Below, piece by piece: positions 1 to 7,187 of a stretch of 64,000 bases of DNA. Under the pieces are notes generated by a model. That model searched no databases. It was not told where the DNA came from and worked only from the letters and a program-made list of their open reading frames with translations. Positions within the stretch are counted from its first letter, which is position 1. Each line of letters starts with the position of its first letter. The stretch lies in assembly GCF_002737755.1 (NCBI RefSeq), contig NZ_PEGH01000018.1, positions 558,001 to 622,000 of the forward strand. Direction: 5' to 3'. The translations under genes were made by a program, and so were the position numbers. The DNA is from Caulobacter sp. BP25 (GTDB taxonomy: Bacteria; Pseudomonadota; Alphaproteobacteria; Caulobacterales; Caulobacteraceae).

Positions 1-48
1 GATCTATCCGGCAAGCCCGGCCTTTTGGCGCGTTCACCCCAGCCGCTC

Positions 49-87
49 CGGATGAATCTGGGCCCCGGCATTCGCCGGGGAGGTCGG
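49..87. repeat. Palindromic intergenic repeat, family B half-unit
   Basis: This short GC-rich stretch contains the hairpin core CCCCGGCATTCGCCGGGG followed by AGGTCGG. The same unit recurs near 14297-14429, 45287-45420 and 48267-48395, where it occurs as an inverted pair. Here only the right half is seen, probably because the left half lies before the window. No gene is visible in positions 1-185. Confidence 0.75.
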
Positions 88-185
88 AGGAAATAGCGGC
101 CTCATCCGTAAGGTGACAAACGATCGTTTAAGGTCCAGCCTCGCCGCATGGCCCCGTCAGAGGGCCGGTGACATTCGGGTGCGGC

Positions 186-1640
186 ATGAGCGAGTTGGCG
201 GGGTCGCCTCCGGGCCTGAGCGAGGTCGTGGGTCCTAAGGGCCACGAGGACGTCCTGGTCCCGCCCCCCCGAAAACGGCTCTCGCGCGGAGCGCTCAGCT
301 GGATCCTGCACCAGGGCAGCCGCGACCCCTATGTCATCCTCGTCACCATCTATGTGTTCGCGCCGTACTTCTCGCGGGTGCTGGTCGGCGATCCGGTCAA
401 GGGCCAGGCGGTCGTGGCCGACATCTCGACTGTCTATGGGCTGCTCACCGCCCTGACCGCGCCGCTGCTGGGCGCCTCGATCGAGCGCTATGGGCCGCGC
501 AAGCCGTTCATGGCGATGGTGCTGGCGATCATGCTGCCGATCCTCTTGGCGCTGTGGTTTGCGACGCCCGGCGGTCTCTCGGTTGGGCTGGTCGGGGCGG
601 CCCTGATCGTGCTGGGCGTGGCCTATAACCTGGGCGACGTACTCAACAACTCGCTGCTGTCGCGCGCGGCGGAGCCTGGCCAGGAGCCGGTGCTGTCGGG
701 CCTGGGCTACGCGCTCGCCAACGGGCTGTCGGTGTCCTTGCTGATCTTCGTGATGTGGGCCTTCGTGCTGCCGGGCCAGGTGTCGTGGTCGTTCGTGCCC
801 GCTACGCCGCTGTTTGGCCTCAGCCAGGCCGACAACGAGCCCAGCCGCCTGGCAGGACCCCTGTCGGCGGCGGTGATGCTGCTGGGCGCGATCCCGTTCT
901 TCCTGTGGACGCGCGATGCGGCCCGCACCGGCGTCTCGATCGGCGCCTCGCTGAAGGAGGGCGTGCGGCTGATCCTCGACACCTTCGCCAACCTCAAGGG
1001 CCATGCCGAGGTCGCCAAGTTCCTGGGCGCGCGGATGTTCTACTGCGACGGCATGACGGCCATGATCATCTTCGGCGGCCTGTTCGCTGCGGGGCTGATG
1101 GGCTGGGGCGCGCTGGAGATGCTGGCCTATGGCATTGCCTTGTCGGTGTTCGGGGTGCTGGGCGGCCTGATCGCGCCGGTGCTCGACCGGACGCTGGGAC
1201 CGCGACGCGCCGTCCAGGCCGAGATCGCCGGCTGCATCCTGATGCTGCTGGGTCTGATCGGCACGAGCCGGGAGAAGATCCTGTATCTCTGGCCCTGGCC
1301 GGCCTCGGCCCATCCGCCTGTCTGGGGCGGCCCGCTGTTCCAGACCCTGCCTGAGCTTGTTTATCTGGGCTGCAGCCTGATGATCGCGGTGTTCGTCACC
1401 GCCCAGTACGCCTCGAGCCGCACCCTCTTGGTGCGCCTGGCGCCGCCCGACCGCATGGCCGCCTTCTTTGGCCTGTTTTCGCTGTCGGGGACCGCCACGG
1501 TGTGGCTGGGCTCGCTGCTGGTGGCCTTTGCGACCAAGCTGGCCGGCGCCCAGGTCGCCGGCTTCATCCCGATCGCGGCGCTGATGCTGGTGGGGCTGAT
1601 CGGGCTGTCGACCGTGAAGGGCGGGGGCCGGGAGATCTAG
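186..1640 (+). CDS. MFS transporter, UMF1 (Atg22-like) type
   Basis: A 484-residue integral membrane protein of the major facilitator superfamily, probably exporting or importing a small solute across the inner membrane; the substrate cannot be read from sequence. About twelve hydrophobic segments are visible, from about residue 46 (PYVILVTIYVFAPYF) to the C-terminus. The segment YNLGDVLNNSLL and the later SRTLLVRLAPPDRMAAFFG followed by SLSG resemble the UMF1/Atg22 branch, in which FFGLxSLSG is typical. An in-frame GTG lies 18 bp upstream at 168, but the ATG at 186 gives the more natural N-terminus (MSELAG). It ends just before a family A repeat. Membership of MFS is secure; the subfamily is from memory. 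Confidence 0.85.
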   Translation: MSELAGSPPGLSEVVGPKGHEDVLVPPPRKRLSRGALSWILHQGSRDPYVILVTIYVFAPYFSRVLVGDPVKGQAVVADISTVYGLLTALTAPLLGASIERYGPRKPFMAMVLAIMLPILLALWFATPGGLSVGLVGAALIVLGVAYNLGDVLNNSLLSRAAEPGQEPVLSGLGYALANGLSVSLLIFVMWAFVLPGQVSWSFVPATPLFGLSQADNEPSRLAGPLSAAVMLLGAIPFFLWTRDAARTGVSIGASLKEGVRLILDTFANLKGHAEVAKFLGARMFYCDGMTAMIIFGGLFAAGLMGWGALEMLAYGIALSVFGVLGGLIAPVLDRTLGPRRAVQAEIAGCILMLLGLIGTSREKILYLWPWPASAHPPVWGGPLFQTLPELVYLGCSLMIAVFVTAQYASSRTLLVRLAPPDRMAAFFGLFSLSGTATVWLGSLLVAFATKLAGAQVAGFIPIAALMLVGLIGLSTVKGGGREI

Positions 1641-1762
1641 TTCCTCCCCCGCGCCGCGGGGGAGGTGGCCCAGAGGGCCGGAGGGGGCCAACTCGGCGCG
1701 AGTCCAGTTCGCCCCCTCAGTCGCTCCGCGACAGCTCCCCCGCATCGCGGGGGAGCATCTGG
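1641..1762. repeat. Palindromic intergenic repeat, family A
   Basis: A repeat of about 120 bp fills the gap between the MFS gene and pabB. It has a left hairpin (CCTCCCCCGCGCCGCGGGGGAGG), a middle GGCCGGAGGGGGCC, then CCCCCTCAGTCGCTCCGCG and a right hairpin GCTCCCCCGC-AT-CGCGGGGGAGC. Closely similar copies lie at 22520-22642 and 53173-53297. It can be read through in frame with pabB, which makes the pabB reading frame look artificially longer. Confidence 0.85.
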
Positions 1763-1796
1763 CGCGCCGCCTTCCGGCCCTGCTATCACCACCCCC

Positions 1797-3137
1797 ATGC
1801 GCCGCGTCGCCATCCTCACCGCCCCCTGGCGCGAGCCGGTCTGGGCCCTGGCGCCCTTCCGGGACGAGCCTTACGCCTGCGCGCTGATGTCGGGCGGGCA
1901 AGGCGGGCGGTGGTCGTACCTGCTGCGCGCGCCAGACAAGACCTTCAGCCTGACCGCCGCCGACGCGAGCGATCCGTTCGCGGCGCTGGCGGACCTGCTG
2001 GGCGCGCACCAGCCAAGCCATCCGGACGGCCCGCCATTCCAGGGCGGCGTCGTGGGTCTGGCGTCCTACGAGCTGGGCGATCGGATAGAGGCGCTGGGCC
2101 TTGCGCGCTCCGACTGGCCCGACCTGGTCTGCGCCCTCTACCCGGCCCTGCTGGCCTTCGACCACCACGCCCGTCAGGTGCTGGCGGTCGGACGCGGCGT
2201 CAGCGAGAGCGACGCGGAGGCCCAGGCTCGCGCGGCCCTGGCCTGGCTGGATGCGCCAACCGCCGCGCATCCGGAGCCCAAGGGCCCTCTCTGCCCCGAC
2301 CTCGCCGCCGACGACCCCGCCGTCTACGAGACGGCCGTCGCCGAGGTGGTCGAGCGCATCCTGGCCGGCGAGATTTTCCAGGCCAACATCGCCCGCGCCT
2401 GGACCGGCCGCCTGGCCCCCGGCGCCGATCCGTTCGACCTGTTCACGCGGCTACGCGGCCAAAGCCCCGCGCCGTTCGCGGCCTATCTGCGGCTGCCGGG
2501 GCGGGCGGTGGTTTCCAACTCGCCCGAGCGGTTCCTGAAGGTCGGGGCGGACGGCGCGATCGAGACCAAGCCGATCAAGGGCACGCGGCCCCGCGACCGC
2601 GATCCGGCCCGCGATCTGGCCTTGGCCGCCGAGCTCTTGGCCAGCGACAAGGACCGGGCCGAGAACCTGATGATCGTGGATTTGATGCGCAACGACCTGG
2701 CGCGTGTCAGCCCGCCGGGCAGCGTGCGCGCGCCCGATCTCTTCAGGATCGAGAGCTTCGCCAACGTCCATCACCTAGTCTCGACGGTCACCGCGCGGTT
2801 GGCGCCGGGGCGTGGGATCGCCGACCTGCTGCGGGCGACCTTCCCGCCCGGCTCGATCACCGGCGCGCCCAAGGTGCAGGCCATGAAGGTCATCGCGGAG
2901 CTGGAGCCGCCGCGTGGTCCATACTGCGGCTCCCTATTCTGGGTGGGTCATGATGGCGCACTCGACTCCAGCGTGTTGATCCGAACCGTCGCCTTGGTTG
3001 AGGATGCCGGCGGCTGGCGGGTCGAGGCGCGCGCCGGCGCGGGGATCGTCGCCGACAGCGATCCGCGCGCCGAGCGGCTGGAGACGCAGGCCAAGATCGC
3101 CGCCATTCGGCGCGCGCTGACGGAGAGCCTCGAATGA
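1797..3137 (+). CDS. pabB: Aminodeoxychorismate synthase component I
   Basis: A 446-residue chorismate-utilising enzyme that aminates chorismate to 4-amino-4-deoxychorismate for p-aminobenzoate and folate synthesis in the cytoplasm. The C-terminal chorismate-binding domain carries family hallmarks: ETKPIKGTRPR, ENLMIVDLMRNDL, PPGSITGAPK, and the terminal RAGAGIVADSDP. The frame stays open upstream to 1665, but that stretch is repeat sequence. The ATG at 1797 (MRRVAILTAPW) is the sensible start. The gene overlaps pabC by 4 bp (ATGA), so the two are translationally coupled. Anthranilate synthase component I is the main alternative, but the immediate pabC neighbour favours PabB. Confidence 0.93.
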   Translation: MRRVAILTAPWREPVWALAPFRDEPYACALMSGGQGGRWSYLLRAPDKTFSLTAADASDPFAALADLLGAHQPSHPDGPPFQGGVVGLASYELGDRIEALGLARSDWPDLVCALYPALLAFDHHARQVLAVGRGVSESDAEAQARAALAWLDAPTAAHPEPKGPLCPDLAADDPAVYETAVAEVVERILAGEIFQANIARAWTGRLAPGADPFDLFTRLRGQSPAPFAAYLRLPGRAVVSNSPERFLKVGADGAIETKPIKGTRPRDRDPARDLALAAELLASDKDRAENLMIVDLMRNDLARVSPPGSVRAPDLFRIESFANVHHLVSTVTARLAPGRGIADLLRATFPPGSITGAPKVQAMKVIAELEPPRGPYCGSLFWVGHDGALDSSVLIRTVALVEDAGGWRVEARAGAGIVADSDPRAERLETQAKIAAIRRALTESLE

Positions 3138-3904
3138 TCGCCCCCGCCGCCACTTTCAAAGACGCCATTCCCTTCGATGACCGTGGTCTGCTGCTGGGCG
3201 AGGGGCTGTTTGAGACCCTGCTGGCTCTTGACGGCGAGATCCGTCACCTGGACGATCACCTCGACCGCATGGCCGGCGGTTGCGCGGTGCTGGGCCTGCC
3301 CTTCGATCGGGCCGAGGCCGAGGGGCTGTGCCGCCGCATGGTCCCGGCGACCGGGCGGGTGGCGCTGCGCCTGACCTTGACCGGCGGCTCGGGCGGCCGA
3401 GGGCTGGATCGCCCCGTCGCCCTGACGCCCCGGCTCTTCGCCCGCGTGGCGCCCGTCGCCCCGGTAACGACGCCGGCGCGGGCCATGCTGTCGAGCGTGC
3501 GCCGCAACGAAGGCTCGCCCGCCTCGCGCCTCAAGACCCTGTCCTATGTCGATAGCGTCCTGGCGCGGACCCAGGCGGTCGCCGCCGGGGCCGACGAGGC
3601 GGTGATGCTGAACAATCGCGGCGAGCTGGCCAGCGGCGCGGCGGCCAACCTCTTCTGGATCGCGGGCGGGCGGCTGTTCACGCCGGCCCTCGACTGCGGC
3701 GTCCTGCCGGGGATCACCCGGGCCCGCCTGCTGGCGGCCCAGGCCGTCGAGGAGGTCGCCGTCGGGCCGCAGGCGCTGGACAAGGCCGAGGCGGTGTTCC
3801 TGACCAACAGCCTGATCGGCGTGCGCCCGGTCTCGCGGCTGGGGGATCGGACGTTTGAGGCCCACCCGCTGGTCGAGCGTCTGCGCTCGGCGTTGCCGGC
3901 TTAA
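3134..3904 (+). CDS. pabC: Aminodeoxychorismate lyase (class IV aminotransferase fold)
   Basis: A 256-residue PLP enzyme of the class IV aminotransferase family that would convert aminodeoxychorismate to p-aminobenzoate and pyruvate. It begins with the typical DDRGLLLGEGLFETL segment. The PLP lysine is expected in SRLKTLSYVDSVLA, and LASGAAANLFWIAGGRLFTP is the class IV signature region. The 4-bp overlap with pabB supports PabC rather than a branched-chain or D-amino-acid aminotransferase. It converges on the leftward TadG-like gene, with only 3 bp between the stops. Confidence 0.92.
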   Translation: MIAPAATFKDAIPFDDRGLLLGEGLFETLLALDGEIRHLDDHLDRMAGGCAVLGLPFDRAEAEGLCRRMVPATGRVALRLTLTGGSGGRGLDRPVALTPRLFARVAPVAPVTTPARAMLSSVRRNEGSPASRLKTLSYVDSVLARTQAVAAGADEAVMLNNRGELASGAAANLFWIAGGRLFTPALDCGVLPGITRARLLAAQAVEEVAVGPQALDKAEAVFLTNSLIGVRPVSRLGDRTFEAHPLVERLRSALPA

Positions 3905-3907
3905 GGG

Positions 3908-4465
3908 TTAGCTGGCGACCGACCACAGCACCGCGTCCACCCGGCGCGGGCGCAGGTAGAGCGTGCGGTTGAAGGTCAGCGGCCTTGGCAGGACCAGCTG
4001 GATCGGCGAGCTGTAGACATAGGCGGCGCGGGCCAGGATCACGCTCTTGTTGGCGGGCAGCACGGCGTCGGGCACGTCGGTCAGGACCGCGCCCTGGGTC
4101 GGGCAGTTGGTCATGTCCCCCACCGAGGCCTGGGACCAGGCCACCGTATCCTTGCCGCTCGCGTCCGAAACCACGCTGGCGACGCACATCTTCAGGCTCG
4201 CCGTCGGAAACGGGGCCATGATGATCGCGCCGATATTGAAGATGTCGGTCATTCTGGCCGGGCCGGTCTGAGAGGCCTGGGCCGTCAGGTCGCCGATCGA
4301 GGAGGTGATGTTCGACAGCCGGCGCTGGGCCATCATCGCCTGGGTCATCTCGGCCATACCGCAGTAGAGCAAGATCAGGACGGGCGCGATCAGGGCGAAC
4401 TCCACCGCCGACACGCCGCGCCGGTCGCGCCAGAAGCGCCGCTGGAAGGGCGGGCGGGCGCTCAT
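3908..4465 (-). CDS. TadE/TadG-like pilus pseudopilin
   Basis: A 185-residue membrane-anchored protein of the TadE family, minor pilins of the Flp/tad system. After a basic stretch (RRFWRDRRG) comes GVSAVEFALIAPVLILLYCG, with the class III prepilin cleavage context (G before VSAVEF, Glu at +5) and one hydrophobic helix. The remaining 140 residues are periplasmic. The start at 4465 overlaps the stop of the upstream TadE-like gene (ATGA), so the two are coupled. The neighbouring pilA-cpa locus makes a role in Flp pilus assembly very likely. C. crescentus homologues carry cpa-series names, which I do not assign here. Confidence 0.88.
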   Translation of the reverse strand: MSARPPFQRRFWRDRRGVSAVEFALIAPVLILLYCGMAEMTQAMMAQRRLSNITSSIGDLTAQASQTGPARMTDIFNIGAIIMAPFPTASLKMCVASVVSDASGKDTVAWSQASVGDMTNCPTQGAVLTDVPDAVLPANKSVILARAAYVYSSPIQLVLPRPLTFNRTLYLRPRRVDAVLWSVAS

Positions 4466-5028
4466 TGCTCGTAGGGCTCGTTCATGAAGGCGGTCGCGGC
4501 GTAGATGATCCGCTTGCCGTCGACGCTGCGCACCCCGGTGTCCATCAGGGGCGTGACCAGCGGCCAGGTGTAATAGGCCCGGATCAGCACGATCGAACCG
4601 GCCTTGCCCGGGTCCCAGGCGGGCGTCTCGGGCGGGGCTGCGTCGGCGGCCGACGCGCCGACGCCGGCGAAGTCGGCATAGGTGCGTACGTCCAGCGACA
4701 GGGCGCCGGCGCAACGGTCGCCCAGCCAGTCCATCCTGCCGCACACCGCCGTCTTGAAGTCGCTGGCCGTGGTCTTGGCGCCCTGGACCTCGCCGGTGCG
4801 GATCGTGCGGCCGACGTCGATGATGGCGTTCTCAAGGGTCAGCGAGACCAGGAATACCAGCCCCAGTTCGATCATCGCCATGACCAGCATCAGGAACGGG
4901 ATCGACACGAGCGCGAACTCGACGGTTGTCGCGCCCTGCTCGGCCCGCGCGAAGCGGGCGGCGGTCCGCGCCGGGCGGAGTCTGGCCAGCCTGCGCCGGG
5001 CGCGCGTGAGAAGGGAGCGATGGGCCAT
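4462..5028 (-). CDS. TadE-like pilus pseudopilin
   Basis: A 188-residue protein with the same plan as its downstream neighbour: a basic N-terminus (residues 1-30), then EQGATTVEFALVSIPFLMLV, a prepilin-type junction with Glu at +5, a single transmembrane helix, and a periplasmic domain. Two cysteines (CGRMDWLGDRC) could form a short disulfide loop. It is the middle gene of a leftward set that starts with the secretin N-domain protein at 5510. It is probably processed by the CpaA peptidase encoded nearby; that is family inference. Confidence 0.88.
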   Translation of the reverse strand: MAHRSLLTRARRRLARLRPARTAARFARAEQGATTVEFALVSIPFLMLVMAMIELGLVFLVSLTLENAIIDVGRTIRTGEVQGAKTTASDFKTAVCGRMDWLGDRCAGALSLDVRTYADFAGVGASAADAAPPETPAWDPGKAGSIVLIRAYYTWPLVTPLMDTGVRSVDGKRIIYAATAFMNEPYEQ

Positions 5029-5114
5029 GCGGGCGGTGCGCCTCGTGAACGGACCACGAGCCTAGGGGGATCGGTCCTAATCACTGGTTAGAAAAGTCAG
5101 GCGTTTTCCGGCGG

Positions 5115-5510
5115 TCAGGGGCGCGAGGCGCTCGCGGCCGAGGGGAGCCGCGTACACTGGAGGCCGCAGGCATAGGTGCTGGTGGCTGCGCCGCGATAGA
5201 CTGTGACGGAGCCGACGCCGCCTTCGGAGACCACGACCTGGCGGTCGGTCAGTGGGCGGCCGCCGGGGCCGTAGATCAGCAGGCTGGTGACGCCCGAACG
5301 CTTGCCCAGCACCACCAGGGTCCGCTCGTTGACGAGGCTGACGTCAGCGACCTCGGGATCGCCGATCACCACGTCGCGTATGGCGCTGTCCAGGGAAAGG
5401 GAGATCGCCTGACCCGCCGCCAGAGGCAAGGCGATCGGCCGCGACTGGGCGGCGGCCTCGACGTTTCCGGCGACCAGAAGTGCGGCGAAGATGAACGAAA
5501 AGCGGCGCAT
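5115..5510 (-). CDS. Orphan secretin N-domain pilus protein (CpaC N-terminus-like)
   Basis: A 131-residue exported protein with a signal peptide (MRRFSFIFAALLVAGNVEAAAQ). It matches only the N-terminal pilus-assembly domain of CpaC/RcpA secretins: DVVIGDPEVADVSLVNERT, VVLGKRSGVTSLLIYG and RQVVV. The pore-forming secretin domain is absent. The C-terminus ends in a Cys pair (YACGLQCTRL). It heads the leftward TadE-like operon and is divergent from pilA, sharing the 315-bp control region. It may be a periplasmic adaptor that contacts the CpaC ring; that function is inference. Confidence 0.8.
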   Translation of the reverse strand: MRRFSFIFAALLVAGNVEAAAQSRPIALPLAAGQAISLSLDSAIRDVVIGDPEVADVSLVNERTLVVLGKRSGVTSLLIYGPGGRPLTDRQVVVSEGGVGSVTVYRGAATSTYACGLQCTRLPSAASASRP

Positions 5511-5652
5511 GGATGGCCTTGGGCTGATGCCGACGCCGTTCAGGATCGGGCTGATTGGTCAATAAAGGCCTAAGGGCGGCGCCGAGCGGTCCTGCTGCCA
5601 GTGTGGAAAGTTTCGAACTTTCAGTGAGTTGTGGCAGATTCAAGTGTCATGG

Positions 5653-5667
5653 TTAAGTCTTGATAAT
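5653..5667. promoter_or_regulatory. Candidate CtrA box (TTAA-N7-TAAT)
   Basis: The sequence TTAAGTCTTGATAAT is a 7-of-8 match to the CtrA recognition pattern TTAA-N7-TTAA. In C. crescentus pilA is a known CtrA target. The site lies about 160 bp upstream of pilA, so it could also serve the divergent operon. This is a visual motif match only. Confidence 0.4.
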
Positions 5668-5714
5668 CATGAATTTGAATAAACTTATCTAAATATGAAA
5701 TAAACCATTTCTAA

Positions 5715-5729
5715 TTTACTACCAATTAA
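5715..5729. promoter_or_regulatory. Candidate CtrA box (TTTA-N7-TTAA)
   Basis: TTTACTACCAATTAA matches the CtrA pattern TTAA-N7-TTAA at 7 of 8 informative positions. It lies about 97 bp before the pilA ATG, a suitable place for an activator overlapping a -35 region. CtrA control of pilA is established in C. crescentus; binding here is inferred. Confidence 0.5.
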
Positions 5730-5825
5730 GTGCGGGGCGGGAATTTGGTCGTGTTCTTGAGGGGTGGGCAAGTCGAGCTGACTTGGAAGCCTCAAATCAC
5801 AAGCCCTGGTTTTGGAGACCAAGTC

Positions 5826-6014
5826 ATGACCAAGTTTGTCACGCGCTTCCTGAAGGATGAATCCGGCGCTACGGCCATCGAATACGGCCTGATCGTCGCC
5901 CTGATCGCCGTTGTGATCGTGACCGCCGTCACGACGCTTGGCACCAAGCTCAGCACGTCTTTCGGCAAGGCCGGCGAAGCGATCGAAAAGACCCCGGCGG
6001 CCGCCGCCAGCTAA
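5826..6014 (+). CDS. pilA: Flp/Fap type IVb major pilin
   Basis: A 62-residue prepilin. After the leader MTKFVTRFLKDESG, cleavage at G|ATAIEY by CpaA would give a mature pilin beginning ATAIEYGLIVALIAVVIVTA, with the essential Glu+5 and Tyr+6 and a single hydrophobic helix. The N-terminal 40 residues match my recollection of C. crescentus PilA. The start is fixed by TGGAGA 7 bp upstream. A strong terminator (6045-6068) follows at once, so it is transcribed as its own unit, allowing high expression. Its polymer is the polar adhesive pilus and receptor for phiCbK-type phages. Confidence 0.96.
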   Translation: MTKFVTRFLKDESGATAIEYGLIVALIAVVIVTAVTTLGTKLSTSFGKAGEAIEKTPAAAAS

Positions 6015-6044
6015 ACGCCGGCGTCAAAGCATCGCTTAGAGAAA

Positions 6045-6068
6045 GGCCGGGGCTTCCCGGCCTTTTTT
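6045..6068 (+). terminator. Rho-independent terminator of pilA
   Basis: A perfect 7-bp GC stem (GGCCGGG / CCCGGCC) with a GCTT loop is followed directly by six T residues, 30 bp after the pilA stop. Confidence 0.92.
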
Positions 6069-6196
6069 CTTTTCGGCCCATGAGGTTCGAACAGAGCGTT
6101 ACTCGGTAATACGGAATTAACCTCGGCGAATAACGTGAAATTCACGGCGCCGCAGGTAGGTTGAGTTTCATCGGATCACCCTTTGGAAACCGCGCT

Positions 6197-6370
6197 GTGA
6201 CCCAACTAATCAAGGCTTTCGCCAAGGACGAGTCCGGCGTCGCGGGCATCCAGTACGGCCTTTTCGTCGCCGTGATCGCGGTGATCACCACCGTCTGCGT
6301 CACCGGCCTGGGCGTCGTGTTCAGCCCTTCGGCGCGGGTCACCGGCGTGGGCGTCGGCGTCGGCGAATAA
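6197..6370 (+). CDS. Divergent second Flp-like mini-pilin
   Basis: A 57-residue protein with a GTG start, preceded by TTGGAAA about 9 bp upstream. It resembles PilA through the leader and helix: FAKDESGVAGIQYGLFVAVIAVI corresponds to FLKDESGATAIEYGLIVALIAVV. The invariant Glu at +5 of the mature pilin is Gln (GVAGIQY), and the tail is a short Gly/Val run (TGVGVGVGE). It has its own strong terminator. It may be a minor pilin, a modulator of PilA, or a decaying paralogue; the intact frame and terminator favour an expressed gene. Confidence 0.7.
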   Translation: MTQLIKAFAKDESGVAGIQYGLFVAVIAVITTVCVTGLGVVFSPSARVTGVGVGVGE

Positions 6371-6396
6371 CTTCACTTCTTGCTCCCTGGCAGCGA

Positions 6397-6430
6397 GGGG
6401 CCGCGACGCGGGGGCGTCGCGGCCCCTTTG
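6397..6430 (+). terminator. Strong terminator after the second pilin
   Basis: A perfect 13-bp inverted repeat (GGGGCCGCGACGC / GCGTCGCGGCCCC) with a 4-base loop is followed by TTTGTCTTT. It lies 26 bp after the mini-pilin stop and separates it from cpaA. Confidence 0.85.
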
Positions 6431-6500
6431 TCTTTGGGGAAACCATTGCTTCACGGGTCGCGACGCAGGATGCGCCCGTCCTCAACAGGCGCGCGACGCG

Positions 6501-7013
6501 ATGCAGTCTCTCCAGATCTTGCTGCTGCTGGTCTTTCCAGCCCTGGCCATTGTCGGGGCCCTGAAGGACCTCACCAGCTATACGATCCCCAACTGGGTCT
6601 CGCTGGCCCTCGTGGCCGCCTTCGTTCCGGCCGCCCTGGTCAGCGGGGCGCCTCTGGGCGGGGTCGGTCTGTGCCTGGCCGCAGGCTTTGGCGCGCTGGT
6701 TCTGGGCATGGGCATGTTCGCGGCCGGATGGATCGGCGGCGGCGACGGTAAGCTCTTGGCCGCCTGCGCGCTGTGGATGGGCTGGCCGGCGGTGCTGCCG
6801 TTCCTGCTGTACACCGCCCTGGCGGGCGGGGCGCTGACCTTCGCCATCCTGGCCCTGCGGTCGGGCTGGGTCGCGCCGATCGTGGCTGGAGGGCCCGCCT
6901 GGGTGCGCCGGCTGGGCCAGCAGGGCGGGGCGCTGCCCTACGGCGTGGCCATCGCCGCCGGCGCCCTGATCGCGTTCCCCGAAGCGCTTTTGGTTCAAGG
7001 TGTTCTGGGTTGA
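6501..7013 (+). CDS. cpaA: Prepilin peptidase CpaA (TadV type, A24)
   Basis: A 170-residue polytopic membrane protease that cleaves the leader of Flp prepilin and pseudopilins. The two catalytic aspartates of A24 peptidases are visible in KDLTSYTIPNWV (near residue 25) and GGGDGKLLAA (near residue 77, the GxGD motif). About five hydrophobic segments surround them. It is short, lacking the methyltransferase domain of PilD, as is usual for TadV/CpaA. It is the first gene of the cpa run, preceded by a terminator, so it needs its own promoter. Confidence 0.93.
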   Translation: MQSLQILLLLVFPALAIVGALKDLTSYTIPNWVSLALVAAFVPAALVSGAPLGGVGLCLAAGFGALVLGMGMFAAGWIGGGDGKLLAACALWMGWPAVLPFLLYTALAGGALTFAILALRSGWVAPIVAGGPAWVRRLGQQGGALPYGVAIAAGALIAFPEALLVQGVLG

Positions 7014-7050
7014 GGGCGTGACCGCCCGCCGCAGGTGACGGCGCGCGGCG

Positions 7051-7078
7051 TTAACCGGAATTTCAGTCCTCGTTAACC
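7051..7078. promoter_or_regulatory. Paired TTAACC half-sites upstream of cpaB
   Basis: Two TTAACC sequences, at 7051-7056 and 7073-7078, lie in the 174-bp gap before cpaB. TTAACC is the extended CtrA half-site in Caulobacter, but the spacing here (22 bp start to start) is not the canonical N7. The cpa genes are cell-cycle controlled in C. crescentus; the assignment here is tentative. Confidence 0.3.
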
Positions 7079-7187
7079 ATAAGCGGACGACCATGCGCTT
7101 CGGCCAGAAAGGCCGGTGTTGAATCGCGCGTGCTCGCCCGGAGGCGGCCCCGGTTTTCCAGAGTGACCGCACGAGTTCCGCCCGCGC

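Larger units (their letters stand above)
5511..5825. other. Divergent control region of pilA and the TadE-like operon
   Basis: This 315-bp stretch is markedly AT-richer than its surroundings between about 5640 and 5730 and has no convincing gene. It holds two CtrA-like boxes (listed separately) and, at 5814-5819, TGGAGA, a good ribosome site for pilA 7 bp before its ATG. A further frame opens upstream of pilA from 5730, but it lacks a ribosome site and is not the pilin start. Confidence 0.7.

Noticed and set aside
102..2270. Very long leftward open frame (722 codons) opposite the MFS and pabB genes
   Set aside because: It is a shadow frame: Arg/Gln/Gly/His-rich, no domain pattern, and it lies antisense to two clearly conserved genes.
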